A DNA stretch of 5,731 nucleotides from BOG-1184 sp964651515 (GCA_964651515.1 CAZYYB010000155.1:1-5731), one strand, 5' to 3'. Positions 1 through 5,599 are shown, counted from the stretch's first letter. Numbers and translations are program-made. Notes: a model not told the origin generated them from the sequence alone.

Positions 1-69
1 AAGCTGGTGAGGCTCCAGTAGGGCGGGGCTTGAAATTTTGCCCTGTTCTGAATTTTTAAACCCTTTCAT

Positions 70-131
70 CATTCTATCGGGCAAACGTACATTTATTTTC
101 GCAAAGTTACCGTCTGCTCAGATGGGGGAAC
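70..131 (+). repeat. Left copy of a dispersed intergenic repeat
   Basis: The segment CATTCTATC followed directly by GGGCAAACGT, an AT-rich run, and then GTTAC and CTCAG matches the right end of the window. There the same blocks occur in the same order and orientation (from 5600), with a 12-base insertion between the first two. The exact shared core is the 13-mer ATCGGGCAAACGT at 76-88 and 5619-5631. The order of shared blocks, not the 13-mer alone, is what suggests common descent. No reading frame is conserved, so this looks like non-coding repeat DNA. It could be a remnant of a mobile element end, but no transposase is present in the window. Confidence 0.55.
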
Positions 132-238
132 CTCGCTACGCGGGTTCCCCCCGGCCCCCGGCCGCGCGAAACGCGCGTCCGGGGGCACACCCTCTCCTGA
201 TGGACAACCGCGAAGCGAGTTTCCCCCACCTGAGTAAC
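106..238. repeat. Palindromic element with imperfect terminal inverted repeats, abutting nrdG
   Basis: The left arm begins at 106 with GTTAC, then CTCAG, TGGGGGAA, TCGCT and CGCGG. Reading the other strand inward from 238 gives GTTACTCAGG, TGGGGGAA, CTCGCT and CGCGG, so the arms are about 35 bases long and nearly the same. Inside are two further hairpins: GGGGGAACC (124-132) with GGTTCCCCC (143-151), and a very GC-rich one at 155-185. The right arm starts immediately after, or overlapping, the nrdG stop codon. The structure resembles a short non-autonomous palindromic repeat (MITE or REP-like). I see no clear target-site duplication and no coding content. It would also be transcribed as the 3' end of the nrdDG message. 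Confidence 0.7.
155..185 (-). terminator. Possible terminator-like hairpin downstream of nrdG
   Basis: CCCCCGG (155-161) pairs with CCGGGGG (179-185), and GCGCG (164-168) pairs with CGCGC (172-176) around an AAA/TTT loop, with one two-base internal mismatch. It lies about 53 bases beyond the nrdG stop and should be very stable in RNA. No clear U-tract follows, so it is not a canonical intrinsic terminator. It could instead stabilise the 3' end of the message or simply be part of the palindromic repeat. Confidence 0.35.
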
Positions 239-954
239 TAAAAAACAACCTCACCCCTCACCCTGCACTCCGCTCCACTTGCGGCAAGCAGCTCGGCAAA
301 TCTCCCGATCTGACCGGCATCAAACGCCGGGGCAAATCGAAATCCCGGATCGAGCACCCCGGCCGTTGTCCGCATCGGCTGCAGAACGATCCTCGCCACC
401 CCTTTCAGGTAGAGCGCCAGATCGCGGATCACGCCCTCATCGACGATGCCGGGCGCGAGGGTCACCCTGACCTCCGCCCGGTCGCCCATCCTTCGCGCAA
501 GCCCGACCGACCGCGCCAGGCGCGCCTCGGTGTCGGCGTAGGGCGATCGCAGCAGCGACCCGTAGCGCTCCGGCGTGGTCTTGACGTCGAGGGCGAGGTA
601 GTCCGGCGCCGTCGCTTCGGTAACCTCGGGATGCATGCCGTTCGAATCGAGCTTTACCCGCAAACCGAGGGAACGAAGTTCCTTGGCACGTTCGGGCAGC
701 GCCGGGTGCAGCGCCGGTTCGCCGCCGGTAAGGACGACCCCCCGGACGACCGCGGCGCGCTTCTTTAAAAAACGGCGGATCTCGCCGGCGGAGGGGGGCG
801 GGTCGGGAAGCGGGCCGTTCACGAGTGCCGCATTGTGACAGTACGGGCAGCGCAGGTCGCATCCGGCAAAGAACAGCACGGTCGACGGCGTGCCGGGGTA
901 ATCGACGAACGAAAGTTTATTCCATCCGGCAAGCCCGGCTATACCGCCGGGCAT
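238..954 (-). CDS. nrdG: Anaerobic ribonucleoside-triphosphate reductase activating protein (radical SAM)
   Basis: This is the activase for class III ribonucleotide reductase. In the family it uses a [4Fe-4S] cluster and S-adenosylmethionine to make the glycyl radical on NrdD. The 238-residue product has the radical-SAM cluster motif CDLRCPYC (Cys32, Cys36, Cys39), the SAM-binding TGGEP at 76-80, and the later strand motifs LDSNG (102-106) and LDVK (122-125). The N-terminal WNKLSFVDYPG and the length fit the longer NrdG branch seen with riboswitch- or operon-linked NrdD rather than the short E. coli type of about 150 residues. A longer open frame runs upstream to 1110, but the ATG at 954 is chosen because GGAG lies five bases before it and the similarity begins there. 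The gene overlaps the nrdD end by 16 bases, implying coupled translation. The final codons (GTT GTT TTT TAG) run directly into a palindromic repeat, so the natural C-terminus may have been altered by its insertion. Confidence 0.93.
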   Translation of the reverse strand: MPGGIAGLAGWNKLSFVDYPGTPSTVLFFAGCDLRCPYCHNAALVNGPLPDPPPSAGEIRRFLKKRAAVVRGVVLTGGEPALHPALPERAKELRSLGLRVKLDSNGMHPEVTEATAPDYLALDVKTTPERYGSLLRSPYADTEARLARSVGLARRMGDRAEVRVTLAPGIVDEGVIRDLALYLKGVARIVLQPMRTTAGVLDPGFRFAPAFDAGQIGRFAELLAASGAECRVRGEVVF

Positions 955-3041
955 GCCGGCTCCGTCGCTTCGGCCGGGCGGACATCGTGCAGCGCGAACG
1001 TCTTCCGGACGCCGTACTCCGCCTTCTTCCCGTTGTTCCAGTTCTTGAGGGGGCGGTAGTAGCCGACGATGCGCGAGTACACCTCGGTCTCCCCCTTGCA
1101 GACGCCGCACAGGGGCTGCTCGCCGCGCAGGTAGCCGTGCGTCGGGCAGATGGAGAAGGTCGGCGTAATGGTAAAGTAGGGAATCCGGTAATTCTCCGCG
1201 ATGGCCTTGACGAGCTTGCCGCAGGTCGCCGGATCCTCGATGCTCTCGCCGACAAAGGCGTGGAACACGGTGCCGCCGGTATACTGGCGCTGCAGGTCAT
1301 GCTGCAGGTCGAGCGCCTCGAACAGGTCGTCGGTCGCATCGGCGGGCAACTGGGTCGAATTGGTGTAGTACGGCGCATCGCCGCCGGGGATGACCATGTG
1401 CGAAAACCTCTCGCGATCGATCCGGGCCAGGCGGTGCGACGTGCCCTCGCCCGGCGTCGCTTCGAGGTTGTACAGGTTGCCCGTCTCCCCCTGGTACCGG
1501 ATGAGCCGTTCCCGCATGTGGCCGAGCACCGATCCGGCAAAACGGCGGGCATCGGCATCGAGCAGGTCCTTGCCCATGAAATTCAACGTTGCCTCGTTCA
1601 TGCCGATGAGCCCGATGGTCGAGAAATGGTTGTTCCAGTGGCGCAGATACCGCTTTGTATAGGGGAAAAGCCCCTCGTCCAGGAGGCGGGTCACGACCGT
1701 GCGTTTGGTTTCGAGGGAGTCCCTCGCGAGGTCCATCAGGTGGTCGAGCGCGATTAAAAACTCCTGCTCCGTCGAGGCGAGGTAGCCGATGCGCGGCAGG
1801 TTGATGGTGACCACCCCGATCGATCCGGTGAACTCGTCGGAACCGAAGAGCCCGCCCCCGCGGCTGCGAAGCTCCCGCTTATCGAGTTGCAACCGGCAGC
1901 ACATCGAGCGGACATCGCCGGGCTTCAGGTCCGAATTGATGAAGTTCTGGAAGTACGGCGTCCCGTACCTGCCGGTTATCGCGAACAGGAGCGCGGCGTT
2001 CGGGTGCCGCCAGTCGAAGTCGGGCGTGATATTGACGGTCGGGATCGGATAGGCGAACCCGCGCCCCTCGTGATCGCCCTCCATGAGCACCTCAAGGAAG
2101 GCGCGGTTGACAAGATCCATCTCGGGCAGGCACTCCGCATAGGTAAAATCCAGCGGTTTTCCGCCCGCAATGGCGGGTTCGCCGGCAAGGTCGGGAGGAA
2201 CGGTCCAGTCGAGGGTGATGTTGGTAAACGGCGCCTGCGATCCCCACCGCGAGGGGGTATTGACACCGAAGATAAAGGACTGGATGCACTGCTTGACTTC
2301 GCCGTAGGAGAGGCGGTCGATTTTGACGAACGGGGCCAGGTAGGTATCGAAGGAGGAGAACGCCTGCGCCCCGGCCCACTCGTTCTGCAGCACGCCGAGA
2401 AAGTTGACCATCTGCTGCACGAGCGTGGAGAGGTGCCGTGCCGGACCCGAGCTGATTTTATTCGGCACCCCGCCGAGCCCCTCGGCGATGAGCTGGCGCA
2501 GCGACCATCCCGCGCAGTAGCCGGAAAACATGCTGAGGTCGTGAATGTGGAAGTCCCCGCCGCGATGGGCAACCGCCACGGAGCGGCTGTAGACGTTTTC
2601 GAGCCAGTAGTTAGCCGTGATCGCCCCGCTGTTATGCAGGATGAGTCCGCCGAGGGAGAAGCCGACGTTGGCGTTTTCCTTTACCCGCCAGTCCTCCTGG
2701 CGGAGATACCCGTCCACGGTCCGGTTGATGTCGACCAGAAGATTTTCCGCATCGCGGTTACGGCGGTGCTGTTCCCGGTACAGGATGTAGGCCTTGGCGA
2801 TGACCACCAGCCCGGCATCCATGAGGACCTGTTCGACCAGGTCCTGGATCTCCTCGACCGCCGGAATCGAGTTGGCATGAAACCGCTTGCCGATGAGCGC
2901 CTCCACCCGCCGCGCCAGCTCATGCGCACCGGAGAAATCGGTCGAACCCGTGGCCTTCGCTGCTTTGTAAATTGCATTGGCGATCTTCATATTGTCGTAT
3001 TCGGCAAGCGTTCCGTTCCGCTTGCGGATGGTCGTAATCAT
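939..3041 (-). CDS. nrdD: Anaerobic (class III) ribonucleoside-triphosphate reductase
   Basis: The enzyme reduces ribonucleoside triphosphates to deoxyribonucleotides without oxygen, using a glycyl radical. The 700-residue product begins with an ATP-cone allosteric domain (about 1-92, opening MITTIRKRNGTLAEYDNMKI). The catalytic barrel follows, with the active-site cysteine in SGYCAGWSL (Cys176), a finger-loop SMCCRLQLD (Cys381/Cys382), and VTINLPRIG (411-419). The C-terminus carries a CxxH...CxxC zinc site (Cys632, His635, Cys645, Cys648), then SRIVGYYRP with the radical-bearing Gly660 and the usual NWNNGKK. Length and domain order are normal for the family. About 20 residues after the usual end form a loose tail (ALHDVRPAEATEPACPAV) that contains the nrdG ribosome binding site and start. 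The ATG at 3041 is preceded by GGGAGG at ideal spacing. The gene is led by a cobalamin riboswitch, so it should be repressed when adenosylcobalamin is abundant. The physiological electron donor (formate or a redoxin) cannot be decided by eye. Confidence 0.97.
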   Translation of the reverse strand: MITTIRKRNGTLAEYDNMKIANAIYKAAKATGSTDFSGAHELARRVEALIGKRFHANSIPAVEEIQDLVEQVLMDAGLVVIAKAYILYREQHRRNRDAENLLVDINRTVDGYLRQEDWRVKENANVGFSLGGLILHNSGAITANYWLENVYSRSVAVAHRGGDFHIHDLSMFSGYCAGWSLRQLIAEGLGGVPNKISSGPARHLSTLVQQMVNFLGVLQNEWAGAQAFSSFDTYLAPFVKIDRLSYGEVKQCIQSFIFGVNTPSRWGSQAPFTNITLDWTVPPDLAGEPAIAGGKPLDFTYAECLPEMDLVNRAFLEVLMEGDHEGRGFAYPIPTVNITPDFDWRHPNAALLFAITGRYGTPYFQNFINSDLKPGDVRSMCCRLQLDKRELRSRGGGLFGSDEFTGSIGVVTINLPRIGYLASTEQEFLIALDHLMDLARDSLETKRTVVTRLLDEGLFPYTKRYLRHWNNHFSTIGLIGMNEATLNFMGKDLLDADARRFAGSVLGHMRERLIRYQGETGNLYNLEATPGEGTSHRLARIDRERFSHMVIPGGDAPYYTNSTQLPADATDDLFEALDLQHDLQRQYTGGTVFHAFVGESIEDPATCGKLVKAIAENYRIPYFTITPTFSICPTHGYLRGEQPLCGVCKGETEVYSRIVGYYRPLKNWNNGKKAEYGVRKTFALHDVRPAEATEPACPAV
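960..963 (-). promoter_or_regulatory. Ribosome binding site of nrdG inside nrdD
   Basis: On the minus strand GGAG lies five bases before the ATG at 954, within the last codons of nrdD. This fixes the nrdG start well inside the longer open frame and supports translational coupling of activase to reductase. Confidence 0.7.
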
Positions 3042-3047
3042 GCACTT

Positions 3048-3053
3048 CCTCCC
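3048..3053 (-). promoter_or_regulatory. Ribosome binding site of nrdD
   Basis: GGGAGG on the minus strand is six bases before the nrdD ATG. It lies about 90 bases downstream of the riboswitch aptamer, so it is a possible target if the switch works on translation. I did not find an obvious complementary CCUCCC-like block within the leader, so sequestration is not shown. Confidence 0.8.
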
Positions 3054-3142
3054 GAAAAGTAAGTCCGGATCGATCGTGAAAAACAGGCACGCAATGGAGC
3101 GATGGATCGCCGAACCCTAATCCGTGAAGGTTCATGCGCTCG

Positions 3143-3326
3143 ATGGTTTCGACAGGCAGGTTTTCTGGCTCTCCCGATGAATGGCTGCCGCCTTCCCACC
3201 CTGTACCATCGGGCAGTGGCGTGGTTGGCAGCTCCCGGCAAAAAGCCGGTAGCGGGATCACAGCGGCAGGACCGCTCCGGATTCGCACCGGAATTCCCTG
3301 ACGCCTGTCATGAATCGTGAAACCAC
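3143..3326 (-). promoter_or_regulatory. Cobalamin (adenosylcobalamin-type) riboswitch in the nrdD leader
   Basis: Read on the minus strand, the leader shows the conserved cobalamin aptamer elements in order. They are a closing stem GTGGTTTC (3326-3319) with GAAACCAT (3150-3143); a second pairing GACAGGC with GCCTGTC; GGAATTCCGGTGCGAATCCGG; GCGGTCCTGCCGCTGTGA; GCCACTG; GGGAAGGCGGCAGCC; and the B12 box GAGCCAGAAAACCTGCCTG. This is close to the family consensus with no missing element, so the aptamer should be functional. In known cases such switches lower expression of B12-independent isoenzymes when the cofactor is available. Placement ahead of nrdD implies that a B12-dependent class II reductase or a B12 supply exists in this organism. 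The 100-base expression platform (3142-3042) contains GAACC/GGGTTC and GAGCG/CGCTC pairings and a T5 run, but the mechanism is not clear. Confidence 0.95.
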
Positions 3327-3355
3327 AAAATATTGTATGCACATGGCGGAGTCAA
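3327..3355 (-). promoter_or_regulatory. Candidate nrdDG promoter
   Basis: On the minus strand TTGACT (3355-3350) is followed after 17 bases by TATTTT (3332-3327), immediately upstream of the riboswitch closing stem. An alternative in the same place is TTAGTA (3361-3356), an 18-base spacer, and TACAAT (3337-3332), which has the better -10 but the weaker -35. Either would start the transcript in or just before the aptamer, as expected for a leader riboswitch. Confidence 0.5.
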
Positions 3356-3395
3356 TACTAAATATGGGAATGCTTTTGCTTCCATCACCTCTTCC

Positions 3396-3448
3396 TGCGG
3401 GAAGGGGCGGCGATGCTTGCCTGCGGCAAGCGCCTGCCCCCTCCCGCA
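3396..3448. repeat. Long GC-rich hairpin between divergent promoters
   Basis: TGCGGGAAGGGGCGGCG (3396-3412) pairs imperfectly with CGCCTGCCCCCTCCCGCA (3431-3448). Inside, CTTGCC (3416-3421) pairs with GGCAAG (3425-3430) around a TGC loop. The whole forms an extended cruciform-capable palindrome of about 53 bases. It lies upstream of both divergent transcription units and lacks a T-run, so it is unlikely to terminate either. It resembles REP-type dispersed palindromes. Its G/C-rich composition contrasts sharply with the AT-rich DNA that follows. Confidence 0.65.
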
Positions 3449-3474
3449 ACACCCACCATATTAAGAAAATTAAT

Positions 3475-3503
3475 TTGATATTAAAAAATTCAATAATTAT
3501 ATT
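3475..3503 (+). promoter_or_regulatory. Sigma70-like promoter for the DUF2089 gene
   Basis: TTGATA (3475-3480) and TATATT (3498-3503) are separated by exactly 17 bases in an AT-rich block. The expected start of transcription, about seven bases past the -10, coincides with the GTG at 3510. Together with the absence of a Shine-Dalgarno sequence, this suggests a leaderless message. Confidence 0.6.
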
Positions 3504-3509
3504 TCAATT

Positions 3510-3995
3510 GTGGATAAAAATAAAGTCGGAACGAATATTCGTTGTCCCTCGTGCAGCGGCCAGCTCTTCCCCCGCGTGCTGGTGTGCGACTCGTGCGGAA
3601 TCAAAATCGAGGGGGAGTTCGCCCAGAACGAGTTTGCCGCCCTGACCCCGGACGAGCTGCATTTCCTCCGGGTGTTCATCCATTGCGAGGGGAGGATCCG
3701 CGACATGGAAGCCGCGCTCGGGGTCAGCTATCCCACGGTGAAGGCCCACCTGACCGGCATCAAGAACCGGTTGAATCTCGGCAGCGAGTCGTTCGGGGCG
3801 TCACCTGACGCCGAACCGGCGAGCAATGCCGAAAGCGTCGACGCAACGACCGAGGAGGGTAGTCGTGAGCCGCCGGGGGTTGCCTCGGTTCTCGAAGAGC
3901 TCGAACAGGGCCGGTTGAGCTACAAGGAAGCCCTGAAGCTAATTAAAAATTTGAAGAAAGGGACCGACCATGGCCGGACAAATCGAAATCGATAA
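3510..3995 (+). CDS. DUF2089-type zinc-ribbon / helix-turn-helix protein, putative regulator
   Basis: The 161-residue product starts with a zinc ribbon (CPSC at 12-15 and CDSC at 26-29). An acidic FAALTPDELHFLRVFI segment follows, then a helix-turn-helix-like region with the ALGVSYPTVKAHL signature (about 62-88), as in DUF2089 proteins. These are generally taken to be DNA-binding, although no target is established that I can name. A polar low-complexity linker spans about 91-122. The C-terminus VASVLEELEQGRLSYKEALK (124-143) is a short helical SHOCT/YvlB-like motif. GTG 3510 is the only ordinary start that keeps the zinc ribbon; an in-frame stop lies at 3471. There is no ribosome binding site before it, and a good promoter places the RNA start there, so leaderless translation is inferred. 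The gene ends 26 bases inside the following gene, indicating a tight two-gene operon. DNA binding is inferred from the fold only. Confidence 0.85.
   Translation: MDKNKVGTNIRCPSCSGQLFPRVLVCDSCGIKIEGEFAQNEFAALTPDELHFLRVFIHCEGRIRDMEAALGVSYPTVKAHLTGIKNRLNLGSESFGASPDAEPASNAESVDATTEEGSREPPGVASVLEELEQGRLSYKEALKLIKNLKKGTDHGRTNRNR
3958..3963 (+). promoter_or_regulatory. Ribosome binding site of the repeat-protein gene
   Basis: AAGGGA lies six bases before the ATG at 3970, inside the end of the DUF2089 gene. It supports that start and coupled translation of the pair. Confidence 0.6.
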
Positions 3996-5196
3996 GATTC
4001 GCATGATGGCGAGGAGCGGGGTTATTTCCGTGGAACAGGCCGATGAGCTCATCGCCGCCCTCACGCCGGATCCTTCCGCTGAAAAAACTTTCGCACCGGC
4101 GGCAGAGCCGTCGCCTGGAGGCGCAGAGGAAAACAGGGAGAGCAGGTCGACCGGAGATTCCCGGTTCGGCCGGGATTCGAGGCGAGCGCGCCGCCACCAC
4201 TACCATGGCGAATTCGATACCGGCTGGGTCCGGATGATGCACGACATGGCGCAGGGAATCGGCGGGGCGCTGAATTGTACCTTCGGCGCCGCCGCCGGGT
4301 CGGGCGGCGGCGGGAACCGGCTGTCGATGTCCAAGGTCGACCAGCCCGGCGGGGATACGTATGAGTTCCACGGCAACCGGGTGACCTTCTCGAAAATAGT
4401 TGCGATCCGGCTGCAACGCTCGGCGCTCATCGGCAACACCGTTTCCGCCTCCACGCTGCACGATTTCCAGCTGGAAAACAGCCGGTTTGCCGACAGCCAG
4501 GTCTGCGGAGCCTCGCTCGCCGAGGTGCGGATGAGCGACGCGGGAATCACCGACGCCACCTTCAAGGCCTCGAAGCTCATCCGGCTCGATCTCCATGACC
4601 GGAGCTCCCTGCACGATGTCAAAATGTCGGGCTGCAACGTCTCGGCCCTCTCGCTCGAAAACGGCAGCCGCATGAAGGATACCGCCCTCGTCGCCACAAA
4701 TGTCAATGGCTTCGCGCTCCTGAAGGAAGCTTCGGTCAACGACTGCGACATTGCGAGTTCCAGCGTGCAGCACCTCTCCCTCGATAAGAGCGCCTTCGAC
4801 GATACCGACATTTCAGGGTCCGTGCTGTCGAATGTGGCGTTCCGGGACAGTGCCGTGACGGACTGCACGATTAAAATGTCGAAACTTAAAAAGGTACGGT
4901 GCTTCGGGAGCATTTTTCATGACTCGGGATTCGAGGCGTTCTCCGCCGAGGAGACGCTTTTCGAGCGGGCAAACCTCATCGAGGTGGTCTTTCGCAGCGA
5001 ACTCCCGGCGCAGTGCCGGGCTCACCGCCTGACCATCAGCGATGCAAAGCTCCACGATTGCGAGTTTATCGACTGCCGGTTCCAGGATACGGTCATAAAA
5101 AATCTGGAGATTTCGGGAATCGTTTTCACCGGGTGCGATTTTTCGGGCCGGACGTTCGAGCGGGCGGAGGAGTTGCGGGAGATGGGAGAAAGATAA
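3970..5196 (+). CDS. Pentapeptide-like solenoid protein with N-terminal SHOCT/YvlB-like helix
   Basis: The 408-residue product has three parts. Residues 1-32 (IEIDKIRMMARSGVISVEQA...LIAAL) form a short helical hairpin of the kind found at the N-terminus of YvlB-like proteins. It resembles the C-terminal motif of the upstream DUF2089 protein (…ELEQGRLSYKEALKLIKNL). Residues 33-118 are a Pro/Glu/Arg/Gly-rich linker including RRARRHHYHG and a Gly-rich run. Residues 146-393 are about twelve tandem coils with hydrophobic residues every five positions, for example FQLENSRFADSQVCGASLAE and LSLDKSAFDDTDISGSVLSN. This is the geometry of a right-handed quadrilateral beta-helix, with one 20-residue turn per four pentapeptides. 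Three consecutive coils (206-268) have 21 residues. There is no signal peptide or membrane segment, so the protein is probably cytoplasmic. The pentapeptide consensus A(D/N)LXX is poorly kept; S, D and C are common instead. Function unknown: a scaffold, an anti-regulator of the DUF2089 partner, or a DNA-mimic-like protein are all possible, and none is shown. Confidence 0.85.
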   Translation: MAGQIEIDKIRMMARSGVISVEQADELIAALTPDPSAEKTFAPAAEPSPGGAEENRESRSTGDSRFGRDSRRARRHHYHGEFDTGWVRMMHDMAQGIGGALNCTFGAAAGSGGGGNRLSMSKVDQPGGDTYEFHGNRVTFSKIVAIRLQRSALIGNTVSASTLHDFQLENSRFADSQVCGASLAEVRMSDAGITDATFKASKLIRLDLHDRSSLHDVKMSGCNVSALSLENGSRMKDTALVATNVNGFALLKEASVNDCDIASSSVQHLSLDKSAFDDTDISGSVLSNVAFRDSAVTDCTIKMSKLKKVRCFGSIFHDSGFEAFSAEETLFERANLIEVVFRSELPAQCRAHRLTISDAKLHDCEFIDCRFQDTVIKNLEISGIVFTGCDFSGRTFERAEELREMGER

Positions 5197-5405
5197 GGAT
5201 GAAAGCGGAAGGATGAGGAAAGCGGGAAACAGCAGAAAAAGGACAAAACAATCTCCCCGTCGCTCCAGTCCCCTTATGTATCGCTTGTCATTCTATCACC
5301 TTGTCGTTTTTCTCTTGTCACTGCGCAACCGTGTCGGCTACTAAATGCGATGCGAGATGACCGATGAATTTCCGCTGCTTTGGTTTCCGCATCCTTCATC
5401 CTTAT
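5193..5405. repeat. Intergenic region bounded by an 11-base inverted repeat
   Basis: ATAAGGATGAA (5193-5203), overlapping the stop of the repeat-protein gene, is exactly complementary to TTCATCCTTAT (5395-5405), which lies just before the next gene. Related GGAAGGATG and CATCCTTC blocks sit nearby. The 223-base gap between the genes also contains CTTGTC three times (5284, 5300, 5314). No terminator with a T-run and no RNA gene could be recognised. Confidence 0.4.
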
Positions 5406-5410
5406 ATATT

Positions 5411-5414
5411 GGAG
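5411..5414 (+). promoter_or_regulatory. Ribosome binding site of the 48-codon gene
   Basis: GGAG lies five bases before ATG 5420 and favours this start over the in-frame ATG at 5345, which has no such site. A TATATT at 5405-5410 lies directly upstream and could be a -10 element, but the matching -35 is poor. Confidence 0.55.
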
Positions 5415-5419
5415 ACCCT

Positions 5420-5566
5420 ATGATAGTGCGTGAGATCATGTTGGAGCATTTCAAATTCTGGGCGAGCGACGAGTGCCCGCCCCTGTCGGAAGAGGATATC
5501 GAACTGATAGCGAGGCTTGCCGAGGCGGTGGGGGTTGCGGAGGAAATTCCGGAGAAGGTGGAGTGA
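5420..5566 (+). CDS. Small acidic protein, function unknown
   Basis: The predicted 48-residue product begins MIVREIMLEHFKFWASDE and continues with an acidic, helix-prone stretch (LSEEDIELIARLAEAVGVAE), ending EEIPEKVE. It has no signal peptide, membrane segment or cysteine pair; the only cysteine is Cys19. I do not recognise a family. Support for it being real comes from the well-spaced GGAG, a coding-like GC pattern at third positions that matches its neighbours, and clean helical composition. It is separated from the upstream pair by 223 bases and may be transcribed on its own. An acidic mini-protein of this kind could be an adaptor or antitoxin-like partner, but nothing in the window shows it. 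Confidence 0.55.
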   Translation: MIVREIMLEHFKFWASDECPPLSEEDIELIARLAEAVGVAEEIPEKVE

Positions 5567-5599
5567 AGACCCTTTGGCGGGTGTCTCTATAGCCGATGT

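Noticed and set aside
38..241. 67-codon plus-strand frame at the left end
   Set aside because: It spans the palindromic repeat, has no ribosome binding site, and its translation is low-complexity Pro/Arg sequence.
955..1110. Upstream extension of the nrdG reading frame to 290 residues
   Set aside because: This part lies inside nrdD, is Arg/Pro-rich and has no family resemblance; the ATG at 954 has a good ribosome binding site and begins the conserved region.
825..3062. Long plus-strand open frames opposite nrdD and nrdG (825-1757 and 1887-3062)
   Set aside because: They are antisense shadows of a highly conserved GC-rich gene; their translations have no recognisable domains and are rich in Arg, Gly and Asp as expected from a complementary frame.
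3102..3320. Open frames on both strands across the nrdD leader
   Set aside because: They lie in the riboswitch aptamer, whose conserved RNA elements explain the sequence.
3396..3448. Bidirectional terminator
   Set aside because: It is upstream of both flanking transcription units and has no T-run on either side.
3943..4913. Minus-strand open frames opposite the solenoid gene
   Set aside because: They mirror the repeat gene, show no domains, and the plus-strand frame has clear periodic structure and a ribosome binding site.
4405..5148. CRISPR-like or tandem DNA repeat within the solenoid gene
   Set aside because: The periodicity is at the protein level (20-21 residues); the DNA units are strongly diverged and lie within one continuous coding frame.
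5345..5419. Longer start for the small 3' gene at ATG 5345
   Set aside because: There is no ribosome binding site before it, and the extra 25 residues are unlike the rest; ATG 5420 has GGAG at the right spacing.
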